Shown: positions 1 through 11,642 of the stretch, one piece after another
How positions within the stretch are numbered: the stretch's first letter is position 1
Layout of the letters: each line of letters begins with the position of its first letter
NCBI GenBank assembly: GCA_023159155.1
Contig: JAJNNX010000039.1
Location: 310,001 to 374,000 of the forward strand
Length of the DNA: 64,000 bases
Source: Ustulina deusta
Lineage: Eukaryota; Ascomycota; Sordariomycetes; Xylariales; Xylariaceae
Direction of reading: 5' to 3'
Translations under genes and position numbers: made by a program
Notes under the pieces: generated by a model
Seen by the model: only the letters and a program-made list of their open reading frames with translations
Told to the model about the DNA's origin: nothing
Database searches by the model: none

Positions 1-757
1 ACGACGAGGTCGTTCAGTTTCCAGTGGCCAGCCAGCGAGATCGCCTCGAGTGCCACACCTTCTTGTAGGCAAGCATCTCCCACGACACACCAAACCTTGT
101 TGCTGACTACCGGGAAACCTGGCCTGTTGTATGTTGCTGCTAAATGCTTGGTGGCCATGGCCATACCGACCGCATTTGATATGCCCTGGCCCAAAGGCCC
201 CGTTGTAACTTCGATACCCTCGTGCTCGATTTCGGGGTGGCCGGGGCAGAAAGAGTCCGTTCTTTCGGAATGATACGAGCGTAGTTGCTCCAGTGTCATG
301 TGTTTATAGCCGACAAGGTGCATCAGGGCATATTGAAACAGACAAGCGTGACCTATAGGAGATCGATGAGATCCGAGACATGACGTGTGCACGCCTGTTG
401 GTCAGCTTACCATTTGACAGGACAAATCGGTCGCGGTTGAAATAATTCGGGTTCTCGGGCGAGTAGCGCATTACATATTTCCACAACGCAATACCCATTG
501 CAGCCATCCCCATGGCGCTCCTATGTGATCCCCAACAACTTAGCATGTGCATGTTTCGCAACTTCGCACTAGCACATGACGACTCACCCGGGATGGCCAC
601 CCTTAAATTGCTCGCAAAGGTCTGCAATCAGGCATCGAAAAGTCCTGAGGACACGCTTATGCCGTTCAGCGCCCTGCGAGGCGAATATCGTCATCTTGCT
701 GCCCGTCTCGCCATCCTGGCAGACAGTCTTGGCCGGAGTTATTGTAGACGTGACCAT
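1..757 (-). CDS. Dihydroxyacetone synthase-type transketolase, N-terminal part (runs off left edge)
   Basis: ThDP-dependent ketol transfer between sugar phosphates; the closest fungal family is dihydroxyacetone synthase (transketolase using formaldehyde or other acceptors). Exons on the minus strand: 757-588, 520-411 and 352 to the window edge. The introns start GTGAGT and GTAAGC and both end ATAG. About 210 of a usual ~700 residues are visible. Motifs in order: LIADLCEQFKGGHPGSAMGM (ThDP/phosphate His at residues 53-57), NRDRFVLSNG, CPGHPEIEHEGIEVTTGPLG, then GDACLQEGVALEA. The CPGHPEIEHEG segment and GDACLQEG favour the dihydroxyacetone-synthase branch over housekeeping transketolase. ATG at 757 is the first in-frame Met; further upstream only TTG is in frame. 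It is divergent from the dehydrogenase at 1465, suggesting a shared sugar or C1 catabolic role (inference). The C-terminal two thirds lie outside the window. Confidence 0.9.
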
Positions 758-1464
758 GTTTGAGTGCAGAGTACAGTCCAATGAAACAACTGTGCCTTTG
801 TAATTGCATTGCGCGTATTGATCTTATGTTTTGACGGCCGTCTTCGCATTTATGCCCGTAGCCCCCTTGGTATCATCAAAAAGTACCAGCGCTTGGAGAT
901 TCCTCTTTTGACGAGCCATCTAGGCACGAAGACCGAAGACAATTTACTTCACAGCTGATTTATGAGAAATGTACAACCGGAATCTCAACCGAACGAGTCT
1001 CCTGACCCCCTCTGCCCCGCCATCATCTCCAATCTGAGACGGGGTATTTGGGCGGATACTGTGTTGGTGCGCTCATGCTTACCGGTCTGGTAAATATGGC
1101 AATGGTAAGCGGAGTCGGCCAAGTAAACCTGCAGGACCCGAATTGGAGAAGCGCTTCGGCTTGCTGTTTGCTGCGTTTAAACAGTCTTTTGAAAATCACC
1201 AAATAGCATTGCCTACCTAGTGACTGGAATAGAAAAGAAAACCCAGACTCACAAAGAAGGGAAGGTTATAGCATCTTCTCTATTAGATATCTGACAGCAG
1301 AAATACACGCTGATAGGCCTCCTTCCAACGTTTTTGCGTTTCCACACCACACGTCCGGCTAAGTCAACTTTATTGTTCAAACTTTCTGCTGTGTTTGTCG
1401 CAAACCCTCTACACACTTGCCCAAGTTCCTATAATCTATTTATCAGTTGCCACATCATACAATC
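758..1464. promoter_or_regulatory. Shared divergent promoter between transketolase and SDR genes
   Basis: A 707-bp non-coding interval with start codons diverging on both sides, so it must contain both promoters and 5' UTRs. A pyrimidine-rich stretch and short AT-rich elements precede the ATG at 1465. No long ORF is present. Co-regulation of the two genes is inferred from geometry alone; no operator was identified with confidence. Confidence 0.5.
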
Positions 1465-2472
1465 ATGAGCCCAGCAGCAATTGTCAACGATCTGTCGCTA
1501 CCGGTTGAGGCTCCGGAGTCCCGGCAAACGCCTGCCAACACCCCACACATCGCCTTATTTTCGCTTTCTGGAAAATTAATTGTCATCACGGGTGGCGGCC
1601 GAGGCTTGGGAATCGCACTTGCGGCAGCAGTCTTGGAGGCCGGTGGCCATGTCGCCTGCCTAGATATCCTCCAAGCCCCAGCCGCTGAAGAATGGGCAGC
1701 CCTTCAGGAGACCGCGAAACAGTCCAATCTTGGGATTTACTACCGCGAATGCGACATAACTAACGAAGAGATTCTCGAGAATACTATGGCTGAGATAGAT
1801 ACGGTTGCAAAGAGAGCTGGAGCCCAGTTTTACGGTGCCGTTGCGTGCGCTGGCATCCAGCAGAGGATACTCGCTGTTGATTGTCCTCAAGCGGACTTTG
1901 AGCGCATCCAACGGGTCAACGTCACTGGCACCTTTCTGACGGCCAAACATACCGCTCGGATCTTGATAAAGAATGGTGTGCGGGGAAGTATCGTATTGAT
2001 TGCGTCCATGTCGGGTCAAATTGCCAATCGCGTAAGTAAATATTGTCGCCTGCTGAGGCACGCGACTGATAACGCCAAACATTAGGGTCTGACTTGTAGC
2101 GCATACAATACGAGCAAGGCAGCGGTACAACAAATGTGCCGCTCTCTCGCGCAGGAGGTGAGTGATATTTCGAGCCATCCTCACAATGCATTGTTCGAAG
2201 GGAGATGTGGCTGACTTAAGGTACTGCAGTGGGGTCAGTATGGAATCAGGATTAACACCCTGTCACCAGGCTATATCAAAACTGCCATGACAGATGAACT
2301 ACTAGCCACTGCTCCAGAGCTAGAGAAAATTTGGATGGCTGGTGCTCTCTTGGGTAGGCTTGGTGCCCCTGAGGATTTCAAAGCTCCCGCCATATTTCTG
2401 CTGTCAGCGGGCAGTTCTTTTATGACCGGCGCTGATTTGAGAGTTGACGGCGGCCATTGTGCTTCCGCATAA
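1465..2472 (+). CDS. Short-chain dehydrogenase/reductase (polyol or ketose type)
   Basis: NAD(P)-dependent oxidoreductase of the classical SDR family, most like fungal sorbose reductase/arabinitol dehydrogenase proteins (family-level inference). Exons 1465-2031, 2086-2157 and 2230-2472 give 293 aa, a usual length. Intron 1 is GTAAGT...TTAG. Intron 2 is GTGAGT...GCAG; the acceptor at 2229 was chosen because it yields LAQEWGQYGIRINTLSPGY, the normal family sequence. Cofactor motif TGGGRGLG at residues 42-49; CAGIQQ corresponds to the NNAG position; catalytic Ser in IASMSG (~181-183); YNTSK gives Tyr196 and Lys200; SPGYIKT follows, and the C-terminus has the usual G-x-D-L-R-V-D-G-G ending. ATG 1465 is used because the in-frame codon at 1447 is TTG. 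The family is cytosolic. The 3' end is 53 bp from the convergent regulator gene. Confidence 0.9.
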
Positions 2473-2525
2473 GAAGACTAAATGAAGGCGCCCGTGATGG
2501 AATCCTCGCCATGGTACATAGCGGA

Positions 2526-4975
2526 TTAGCCATCTAGATCCCCCCAATAGCTCTTCAAATCATCGGCACGCCATTTAGCGCCCCAGCCCGTCTCCTTCTC
2601 AATTCTGGCGTATATATCGAGAATGGCTTGATGCTCACTAGGATGTGACATGACTTTCCCAGCGACCCACAAAGGCTGAATACTGTTGGTCCAACAGGAG
2701 TGCTGCGTATTGGAAATGGAGATTGCACAGATCCTTCGGGCATGCCAAAGGATCGACCTAGGTTCGGATCGCATGAAGACGCCACGAGGTTTTCCCTGTA
2801 ACATCAGCAAAGCCGCAGTATGGTATAGTTGATTCCCGGAGACTGCTGCCGAATTAGAGAACAAGATGACTGGAAAAGGTCGAGAATAGTCTCCTTTAGG
2901 CGCATTCAATTCTAGTACAGACTTCATCTCTGGGGGTCGTTGAGTGTACCAATCTTCAATGTAGACAAATAACTCGCTCCAGCGCCGTGTAAAAGCGGCC
3001 TCTGTATAATTACTAGAAAACAAATCCAGTACAAGGGCGCAGAGAAAGACAGAGTAATCGGCATAGAGACCGAAGCATGAGGTTTCACGATAAAGTTGGA
3101 TATGATGCTCCAGCAAGGTTTCCGAAGACCAACTATCGATTGGGATGAGGGTATGCTGAGACGATATCAAACCGCCACAAACATCTGCAATGACATGGTG
3201 TCAGCTTGGATGCTCAGAGTCCTTGCGTATAATGAGGGCACAAACCCATGCGTGCAAAGCACCAGAAGAGAGCCTTCTCCAGGCCCACGGAGAATCCGTT
3301 GATGCCTACGGATTGGATTAGACTGGCACAGCCATCCAGATGTCGGCGCCACATGTTGGGGGAACCTTGCTTGAATTAATTACGGCGATTAATATTCAAC
3401 ACTGCGCGGCGTGCTTACAACTCATCATCTCTAGGACACAGAGCACAACACACGATGCCACAACAGCTGTGGACCTCGTTTCCAGTTGTGGGATTAACTG
3501 ATGAACGGCTTCTTGGTATAATGCCAGGCTGGTGGAAGACAGGCGGTCAGGGTGCTTCCGCTCTTGCTGCCGAGCAGATAGCGCGAGCATTGAATACCAT
3601 AGGTGGCGGTGGTTTTGTGCCATGACAGGTAATGTGCGACCAAAATGACAATCGTTATCGAACTTGTCGAGCTGTGGGATAATGAGATAAATAGATATAG
3701 GTTAGATAAAGGGGTGAAGGCAACTTACCCATGGTGCAATTTCATCAACCCAGTTCTTCCAGAGCTTGTATTCTTCCTGCCATTCCAATTCGACGAATAG
3801 CGGCGTAGAAGCAGGTGGCGAAATAAGATTGTTAGGTCCAATTGACGGAGCTTCGTAGTCTCCCTCCGTATAACTCTCTCTCGTGTCATACCCATCGACA
3901 GGTATCCTAGGGCTTGTGGCCCTACTTGAATGTGCTGATCGGGTAGTATCGAGGATGCGATTTCTCAGGGTAGAGTGAAGCTCCAGGTAAGTTGATCCCG
4001 GCAAGAAGATGCCATCATCACAATTGGGATACTCAGATAAACGGGTGGCAGTGGGAGATGTTGGAGTATTGCCCGTCCGATGGAACAAGCAATCGGTATC
4101 GGCTTCAATTGAGGAAAAAGTGCGATCTACAGCTACAGGTTCAAGTAACGGTGGTGCGCAGCCTAGATCTAGGAGTTGTGCAGCCGCAGACCGCAACATT
4201 TTGAGAGATTCCGTGGAAGCCATGCTTGTTGGGCTTTCCAAACCTGGCTGATTCAAGCAGGTAGTTGCTGCGAGGCAATTGAAATCGTTCGGTTTTGTCA
4301 AGACACTTGATTCTGGAGGATGTGCGAAAGTGCTGGTGCTTGTAGGCCGTTCGTAGGTAACTGGCGGCTGACAGCTCGAAGTGGGACTAGAAATCCCTCG
4401 CACATGATTATTACTATTACCTTGCTCCGAGCTATTTCGAATTTGTTCAAAAGAATGAGGTTCGGTCTGATAGTCCCTAATAATCTCATGTGTGATGTCA
4501 TAGAACTGGCCGCGTCAGTAAACTACGAGGGAATAGTGGCCAATGCCGTATTACAACACACTCACTTCGATCGTAGTGCCGCGACCAAGAGCCGCGACTT
4601 GTTGCATGGATGGGTGAGTGTCGGGCACAGAATAGCTGTTCTCTGGACGAAACGAGAGTTTGATGCCCCATTGGCAAACCTCGCCCTTTTGAGAGCAGAG
4701 TTCGCATGCCGGTCGTTTTCCATCACCTATGCCGACGGTCAGCGATCCCGAATCTTAGGGCGGATCGTGACGAGCGACTGGGCAGCAAATATAATGAGAC
4801 TCCTCAGTCTGGCAAGGACATGTAGCCGGTATATAAGGTCACGGCACTTACACTTTCTCCGTTTGCGTCGACAGTTCCAGCAACCAGTCCGACAACGTTT
4901 GCCTTTCTTCCGACGGCCTTTTGGGGGTTTGTGGTTTATCTCCGCCGACTCTGAGTCCCGCGATAAATCGGCCAT
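2526..4975 (-). CDS. Zn2Cys6 fungal transcription factor (Fungal_trans_2-like C-terminus)
   Basis: Predicted nuclear DNA-binding regulator of 697 aa. Six exons on the minus strand: 4975-4852, 4726-4566, 4505-3729, 3671-3419, 3365-3246 and 3184-2526. All joins keep frame and use GT-AG; intron 5 has the weak donor GTTTGT. Splicing exons 1 and 2 completes the binuclear zinc cluster, with Cys at 32, 35, 42, 49, 52 and 59 (C-x2-C-x6-C-x6-C-x2-C-x6-C), preceded by the basic run KGRRKKGKR. A Ser/Pro-rich linker follows. The C-terminal half contains LWYSMLALSARQQ, CVVLCVLEMMSC, WRRHLDGCASLIQ and CFARMDVCGGLISS, the pattern of the fungal-specific regulator domain PF11951. Its position next to the dehydrogenase and transketolase suggests it is the pathway-specific regulator of that locus (inference). 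No frame-breaking change was seen. Confidence 0.88.
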
Positions 4976-6310
4976 CTCGAGTCACTTTTGTTTCAGGGCT
5001 AGCTGGTGTAATCAAGGTACCTAGATGGCCAGTTGGCGTCTTAAATGGCTAGATTTGCACCGAGATGCGTGTGCGCTAGTGAACAGACTGAAGTTGTGTA
5101 GAACGTGTTCTGGTATGAACCGGGTAGGTTGTATGGCGAGGTCAATCAGTATGGCTAGGTCCCTACTTAATGTTCGCCGATAGGTACCTACCTTTGGTTA
5201 GGTCAGCTAATATGGCTTAGTGCCGAAGGGTACCACCCCTGTTCTTGCTTATGTAACCACATTACATAAGTGTGTAGGTATAGGCGCGCCCCCCCATCCC
5301 CAGCCAGCGAGGAAGGGTGGGGAGGTGGCTGCGCCATCGAGTCCTTCAAGCTGCAGCTCCGCTAACTATAACATTCCCTAGGGAATATGTGGAATTTTAA
5401 CCTCCTGCTTTTTTGAACCCACCGAACATGCACTGCTCACATTTGGAGATCATGTTTAAGCTAGGAAGTGCTTCAAAAATCTCGGAGATTTAGATTAGCC
5501 CCATTTGCACAAGGTTTGGGGGGGGAATGGGGGGGATAATAGTGTTACGTTCAGAGCCACTAGTAGGTTTCCTACCAGCGAGGCCGCTAGAATTAGCAGT
5601 AGACTCTCTACCACGCTTATTTATCAGATCCTGCGTATCTTACCTGCGTCTGCATTTCCATTTTCTAAAGCACGCACTATCTCACCTTGATGGTCACCGC
5701 AATAGACATGACAGCTGCCGTTAAAGTCTAGGAATGTTTTGACAAGAAGCTCGTCGTGCGTAATCGCCAATTGCCCTCACTCTTTGGTCTGTGCGGTCAG
5801 GGTAGAAGCTTCAAGACACGTTTACCATCAATATCCGTTCCATTTCCGGGGTGGCCGAACAAATAAAGGTGATATCTAGTAGAGAGGTCCTGAGACCCGT
5901 TGGCTATAATATAAAGCTATCTGAAATTTTCAACCGACAAATGCCATACTCCTTGCATCCTATATCCACCACCCCAATATATAGGGTTGCAATGCGCCCG
6001 TATCATGTCCATACGCCACTTTCCCAGGGCATAAGGCGTTATTAACCCTAAAACCCAATCATTGACAACAGGCAAATTAACAGAAGTGATATACCTCGGT
6101 AACATAAAGGCTTCTCAAGCACCATTTCGGCCCTAAAGATGTGTTAGCAATAGATATCTCAGACAGCAGCGTAGCGTACGAAGGAATCAAGGTGATAAAT
6201 TCATTGAAAGTCTCTTCCGTAAGTAAAGAAAAACAATCCACCGTACAGGAGTTGCGATACCTAGCAGCTATATTCATTCTGATATATTGCCGAGGGGGAT
6301 CAAGCGTTAT
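4976..6310. other. Intergenic region
   Basis: Left part is the promoter side of the regulator gene. It contains many short TACCTA/TAGGTA motifs, a C-run/G-rich stretch around 5283-5335 with GGCGC and GCGCC at its ends, and a G-run at 5517-5536. The right part is downstream of the PTH11-type gene. No supported gene. Confidence 0.4.
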
Positions 6311-7746
6311 TTAACTTACATAATAGACAGCGTAGTGTCGAGTTGCGTAGATACCATTCGGCTGATCCATCAGTACCTCAGAAGCAGAGCGCTCGCCATG
6401 GGACACAGTGACGTTAGCATCACCCATATACCCGGCAGGAACTAGACTTGCTGGGCTGACCGAGGCGCTCTCCTCCCGGTCTATCTCGGTCAATATACCA
6501 ACTGGCTTGCTGGCTCGGCGCTGGCCAAACGTCTGGAGAGGACTGTTTGCTACATCCTCGCTCTGCTTGTCGCTCAGCTTTATCATCCTACCCCGTCTAG
6601 ACGATCTCGAAGGGGCCAGAAAGCTAGGGGTAAAATGGGCGATTAAAGGTTTTAGGTGCACTAAGCAAGCACACACAATGCCTACGTTACACTCGATTGA
6701 CGACCAGATCGACGAGCCAACATGATCCCCTGTCAGAGTCCTTGTCAGCTTGTCTGATGAAGGCTGCAGAACGACTGATATAGAAGCTTACAGGTTGGAT
6801 CCGGAGACACGACTGCCTCTTTGAGGCTGGGTATCCGTACTGCAACATCAAGAGTCAGTATTTGTGCCATTTTAAGAGTGCGACCTCGGCTGCTTTTTGA
6901 GAGAACGCAAGATTTCTAGACTCAGCCGAAGCCTGACGAGAAGACTGTCACTCTCGAAGATAGCTTGAAGGTTGATTCCGGATATTACTCACTGATTCCC
7001 GCGATTATGGTCAGACCGCCGACTACGAAGACACCTATAAGAGCGATTCGCTGCTTCAAGGGTAGATTCATGCTCCAGAGTATTCGGGTCGGAAGAATAT
7101 AGAGTATTAAGTCTTGGGCAATATTCAAACCGCCGTTGGCAAAGAATAGGGCTGGCTGGTTAAAGCAAGTCCCGTGAATGTCGGCATTCCACGCCCTCGC
7201 AATTGGGTTGCATTGGAAGATGCCCGCAATGGTGGAGGTCAAACCCGTCAGAATGGCAATGGCCATCATAACCCGGAGGAAAGTCCGATATGATTGCTGC
7301 GGAAGGAGTTGAAAATAGAATAATATGATGGAAACTTTTGTTACCAATACGCTGATGTAGTAGATAGGCTGGTGAGCGTAGAACAAGATGTTGGAAGTGG
7401 TGAAGTCGGTGTCCGGGGGTATGTCTGCAACATGCTTGCCGAGGCCATATCTTGTTTCTGTCGAAGCTCAAGTCAGTTTAGATCTCACTATCAATACCGT
7501 TAAGGGGTATAATATACGGAGAGCGATCAGGATATCAAGGGCCAGGCTACAGGCCCAGGCGATGAGAATCGCCAAATCATCTGCGCCAGGGTGGAGGTGC
7601 TGAATTCTTAATCTAGTCCACAGCCGAAGTACCAAAGCTGCGGTAGAAAAAGCCTGGAAGACCGTCACGATAGCTATCACCTCTCCGGTGAGAGAGTCTT
7701 GGGAATGGGAGCTTTGCTGAGTAAGGTCTCCAGTCGTGGGGGCCAT
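6311..7746 (-). CDS. PTH11-type seven-transmembrane receptor-like protein (fungal rhodopsin-like domain)
   Basis: Integral plasma-membrane protein of 386 aa. Exons on the minus strand: 7746-7518, 7457-6993, 6839-6792 and 6729-6311. Joins are phase-consistent; the 48-bp exon 3 restores IIRIPSLKEAVVSPDPTW, a typical family segment, and the exon 1/2 join gives ALQTRYGLGKHVADIPPDT. Seven hydrophobic segments are visible: VIAIVTVFQAFSTAALVL, LAILIAWACSLALDILIAL, YYISVLVTKVSIILFYF, VMMAIAILTGLTSTIAGIF, LNIAQDLILYILPTRI, IALIGVFVVGGLTIIAGII and NVGIVCACLVHLKPLI. The cytosolic tail of about 100 residues is polar and Ser-rich. There is no N-terminal Cys-rich CFEM domain, so this is the CFEM-less subclass. 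ATG 7746 was chosen since the longer frame begins with GTG. The family is implicated in surface or host sensing; the ligand is unknown. Confidence 0.85.
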
Positions 7747-9699
7747 TTTTCTTAATGGTGACGAAGCAACCAAGCGGCTTGTCACAAATGAATAATAACT
7801 ACCTCCCTTGATGCCATGGTAGGAGGCAAATGAAGATGGAAGAGGTCATTTGCTTGATATAGAAATTTGTCAAAGAGGTCCAGAGGTACCCATACGGTCA
7901 CAACACTAAGGGGCCAAATGTCTGTAGTGAGCAGCCAGTGGCTCTTTGGTAGGGTAGCAATGAATATCTTGATCAGCTTGCCTGGAGTCTTGGAAGTGTG
8001 GATCATTGGAGGGAGAGTAACCGCAACAGCTCAGAAATGCTACTGATAAGGGCGGAGGAAAGCCAGCAGCGGCGGTTTGAGACAGGTAGCCTGCTACATC
8101 GGTTCTTCCAATGCAACCTGTTTTCCAATGTGGCGTTGAACACTAGGCATTGAGGGAGCTGGTATCCCAAGGAGGGGTGTTGCGGTTTGCCCTTTTCGGC
8201 TCTATTTTAAGATGAACCATACCACCTATCACCAGAAACACGAGAGGTTGCTTGCTCAATTTGAACTGCAGTATGTAGGTAGATAGCCGTAAACAATCAC
8301 ATGTTACTTAGCCTCCATCAATAGCACGCAGTATGATTACCTAAAACGGAAAGTTGGAGAATGTTGTTGCAGTAATTAGCGCTTACCATACATTCTGATG
8401 TTATTACTATGTATAAGTGTTACTACTAGGATATATAAGTGTTACTATGTATAAGTGTTAATACCATGTATAAGCTTAGTTGTTAAGGAAATGCCCAATT
8501 GCTTGCTTAATTGGCTAGATGTTTAATCTTCAAGCAGTGTGATCGGATGTGACCTGGCCAGCTGTCGTAACGGGTCCCTGACTTTTCTAACGCAGCGTGT
8601 TAATGGAAACAGGAGTGTTCAACAGCACGTGGGTGATTCTTTTCTCGCTTTTATTTTTCTTATTTGTTATACTGACTCTCCTTTCCTCTCTGCCCTCCTC
8701 TCCTTCTTTGGAATTACAATGTAGCTTCATACGCCACACTCCTCTACATAGTCATTTAAAAATCCGCCACTCAGCAGCAAGCCATGCCCAGCAATAGCCT
8801 TATGCAGGTTCTACATCCCCTGTTCTAGCCACTGCAGGGTAACACTACATTGCTACCTTTATCCCACACTGAGGAACTGATTATGCAGGTTTTCTCAGTG
8901 TTACGCTGTGGCTTGTTAGGATCTCGGGATTGAAATTAAAGAGGTAGGTATGAAGACAATTCCCTAACCGGCGGTCTCAGCTAGTAATATACAAAACACT
9001 AACCACTACGTGTCGGCTCCCTAGGATCTACACGCATGTATATCTATTGGGATGAGTGTGCCTCCAATATGGTCTCTCTCAGATCCAGTCACGTAAGTGC
9101 GCTAGGTCTGATCTGAAGGTCTGTATGGAGTATGGTTGTAGAAAGAAACTAACCAGGGTATCTAACTAGGGTGCGAGGTATTCATCCCATTATTTGTATG
9201 GGTCGGTACCTAGGGCTGGCGCACGGTGCCCTTTCGCTTAGTCATTGGTAGGTGGACTGGGATCCACATGAGAAGCACCAACCATGGCAATACCTTCGGT
9301 ACCTACTTAGGTACCTAATCGGAAAGCATTGATGATAGCCCGACATATTTCCCCTCCCGATCTGGTCCTTGATCGCGACGCTGCAGACTTGCCGACTCCC
9401 AGCAAGCCTAATTGCCGCGCCCGAAAATTTGGTTCTTGGAGACAGGCCTGCTAATTATGATGCGCTATGATGTACATGGTAGATACTTAACTGCATGGTG
9501 TTACCCGGCGTAAAACGCGCTGAAAAAGATCATACTAGGAGTAGATTGCATACATTGACATGGTAACGCCACCAAGAGTATAAACATGGAAGTACGTCAT
9601 TCAGTCGCGCATGACCACTACGATTATCATCCTTATCGTTATCAAGGACAAGGACAATCAATAACCCTCTTCGCCTTATCCACAAACAACCATTAAGGT
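7747..9699. other. Gene-poor intergenic region
   Basis: Promoter side of the PTH11-type gene on the left, then about 1.9 kb without a supportable gene. It contains the 19-bp tandem repeat listed separately and several TAGGTACC-like motifs around 9170-9320. An ORF at 8539-8797 is low-complexity and hydrophobic, and is not credible as a gene. Confidence 0.4.
8408..8479. repeat. 19-bp tandem repeat, about 3.8 copies
   Basis: Three consecutive 19-bp units followed by a 15-bp partial unit share the core TATAAGTGTTA. Units begin at 8408, 8427, 8446 and 8465. They differ at a few bases, so the array is somewhat degenerate. Confidence 0.8.
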
Positions 9700-9855
9700 A
9701 TGCAGCAACAGCAACAGCAACAACCATTCAATGACTTCCCCATCAAGTTATTCGACGCAATGTCCAAGAAAGACATGGAGATAGATATTGATTGGGTGGT
9801 ACTGTGGAAGCCGGATTTTATCCTTTCAACCCCCGCGGCAAGCCGGGAATGTTGA
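9700..9855 (+). CDS. Short poly-Q-starting ORF, doubtful
   Basis: A 51-aa ORF begins with Met and seven Gln (CAG/CAA mixture) and continues PFNDFPIKLFDAMSKKDMEI, which has the look of a natural protein N-terminus. It stops after 52 codons with no obvious continuation, although a donor or acceptor outside the ORF could extend it. It may be an N-terminal exon, a relic, or a chance ORF in a CAG-rich microsatellite. No family recognised. Confidence 0.2.
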   Translation: MQQQQQQQPFNDFPIKLFDAMSKKDMEIDIDWVVLWKPDFILSTPAASREC

Positions 9856-10466
9856 TAAGGTCCGATGCATAGCAGCGTAGGTTCCGACCTGCACATCATA
9901 CCTAGCTGCACCTTTCGAACGAAGCAGGTCGGTCTCCAATTGCTCAGCGCGGCCAGCAACCAGACTGGGAAAATGGTATAAGACGCTGAAAGTAAATATA
10001 GCCCACTGGATGAAGTCATACGACCGAGATTGCAACCTCGTGCACTGTTCGTGAGGCGACTGCTCAAGGTGTAAGGCCGATTACTATACGCTGCTTTCTA
10101 CTTGATCGTGTCCGATTGATGACTAGGCCTCCAATTCACATCTCCTGACATATCGCCTCTCACCAGCGGGAACAAATAGTGCGTGAGCTACCGACATTTG
10201 GTCTCGGAGCTACGAACGGACTATGAGGTGTATATGTCAGTATCAACTATGTACCCGCAAGTTCTGGTACCGGCGCTCCCGCCCTATATCCAGCCGTTCC
10301 CAGCACGGCTTGCGTGGGAGATGCGGGTCAGTCCCCAGTAGGGACTTGACTGCCCAACGTACCTAGTCATTAATGCTTATGATAAAGTTTCCACTTAAGC
10401 TCCTCATCTTGTACTTACCGACAAGTTTGCTACGTATCTATACATTCTTATTTCTCGAGATACGAC

Positions 10467-11480
10467 TCAAGACATTGACAAGTACGTCACGCTGGTCTGC
10501 CAGGAGGGCATTGTCACTTTCATTGTAGATGCAATCCCATGCACTAACCACTCTTCAAGCCGGCGCCTTTGCCCTAGCCCATTTTCAAGGCCTGGGGATG
10601 TTGCGAAGAAAAAACCTGGCGCCTCTGTCCAGCTTCCCTCCAGCAGCATAGAGAATACGAATGGCCTCCGGTACCTCGCTGCAGGCCTCCGTGACTAGGT
10701 CAAAGCCCGCGCAGCTGGTGGAGGCGTCAGTCGAATCAGGACAGTCTAGTCGGAGGAGACCTTCCAAGTCGTGCTGTTCGATAATTTTAGTAGATAGATG
10801 AACTAAAATGGGGCCGTAAATAACCCAGAGGGCGGCTCGATCGGCAAGTAGACGGACGCCTTGTTGGATGTCTTCGTCCATAGTGTCGAGTAGTCGGAGC
10901 ATATGCCTAATTGCATTGGAATAGTTGCTTAAGATTTCTTGGTAAACAGGAATGGCAGGTCAATGCGTTTTTGCAATGTGACTAGGTATTGCTGGGCCTT
11001 TTCGATGACATGTCGGCTGAGCACGGGTGGTATCCGTTGAGATGAAGAATAACCAGGTTGCGCGATCGGCAGGATCGGGGATTTGCTTGGAGAATACGGA
11101 CGGCATCTTCGGGGTCGAGATCGATATTGAAGTATGGTCGAGACGAGTCTGGGGACGTGAATCGAGTTGGGCCAGTAACTAGATGGTTAAAGGATGCGTC
11201 AGCAAGCCTACGTAGATACAGACAGCCCTAAGGCATAAGCCATGAGGGGTAAGGAATAGCTGGAAGGCGGGTGAAGATGCGCAGTGCGCCGTCGAACTGC
11301 TCAGTATTGTCAAACTGATGTAGTATCACATCCCCTGGCCTGATCGGCTGGTTAGGTGTACTGATGTCGTGCCTTGGTGGGGGGGTCTGGTTGAGGGTGG
11401 CGGGGGCGGTGCCTGCGGTAGCTTGGTGGTTTGTTTGGATGCGACTCTCTTGATGGGCGGCGTTTTGTGATGCGATCTGC
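10467..11480 (-). pseudogene. Degraded hypothetical gene
   Basis: Coding-looking blocks occur on the minus strand in changing frames. About 11,480-11,235 reads as a Pro/Gln-rich segment ending LRIFTRLPAIPYPSWLMP and then a stop. About 11,180-11,000 reads RPYFNIDLDPEDAVRILQ. 10,902-10,585 reads a helical Leu/Asp-rich segment of about 105 aa. A CTGAC-like branch site and an AG precede the second block, as in a real intron, but in-frame stops separate the blocks. This is consistent with a decayed multi-exon gene. The family was not recognised, and it could also be chance. Confidence 0.25.
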
Positions 11481-11642
11481 GATGTTGCGGAGTGGGCGCG
11501 GGACGAAAGTGGAGAAAATACCTACCTGTGTCGCTTATCGTCCAGTCAGATTAATGTGTTGGCTCTTTTTTTTCCGTTCGCCGAGAAATATATTACTATA
11601 CATTACTAAATTCATAGACCTAGGAAGTGTGATCTGAAGGTT

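Noticed and set aside
1447..1464. Six-codon N-terminal extension of the SDR
   Set aside because: It starts with TTG; the first ATG is at 1465.
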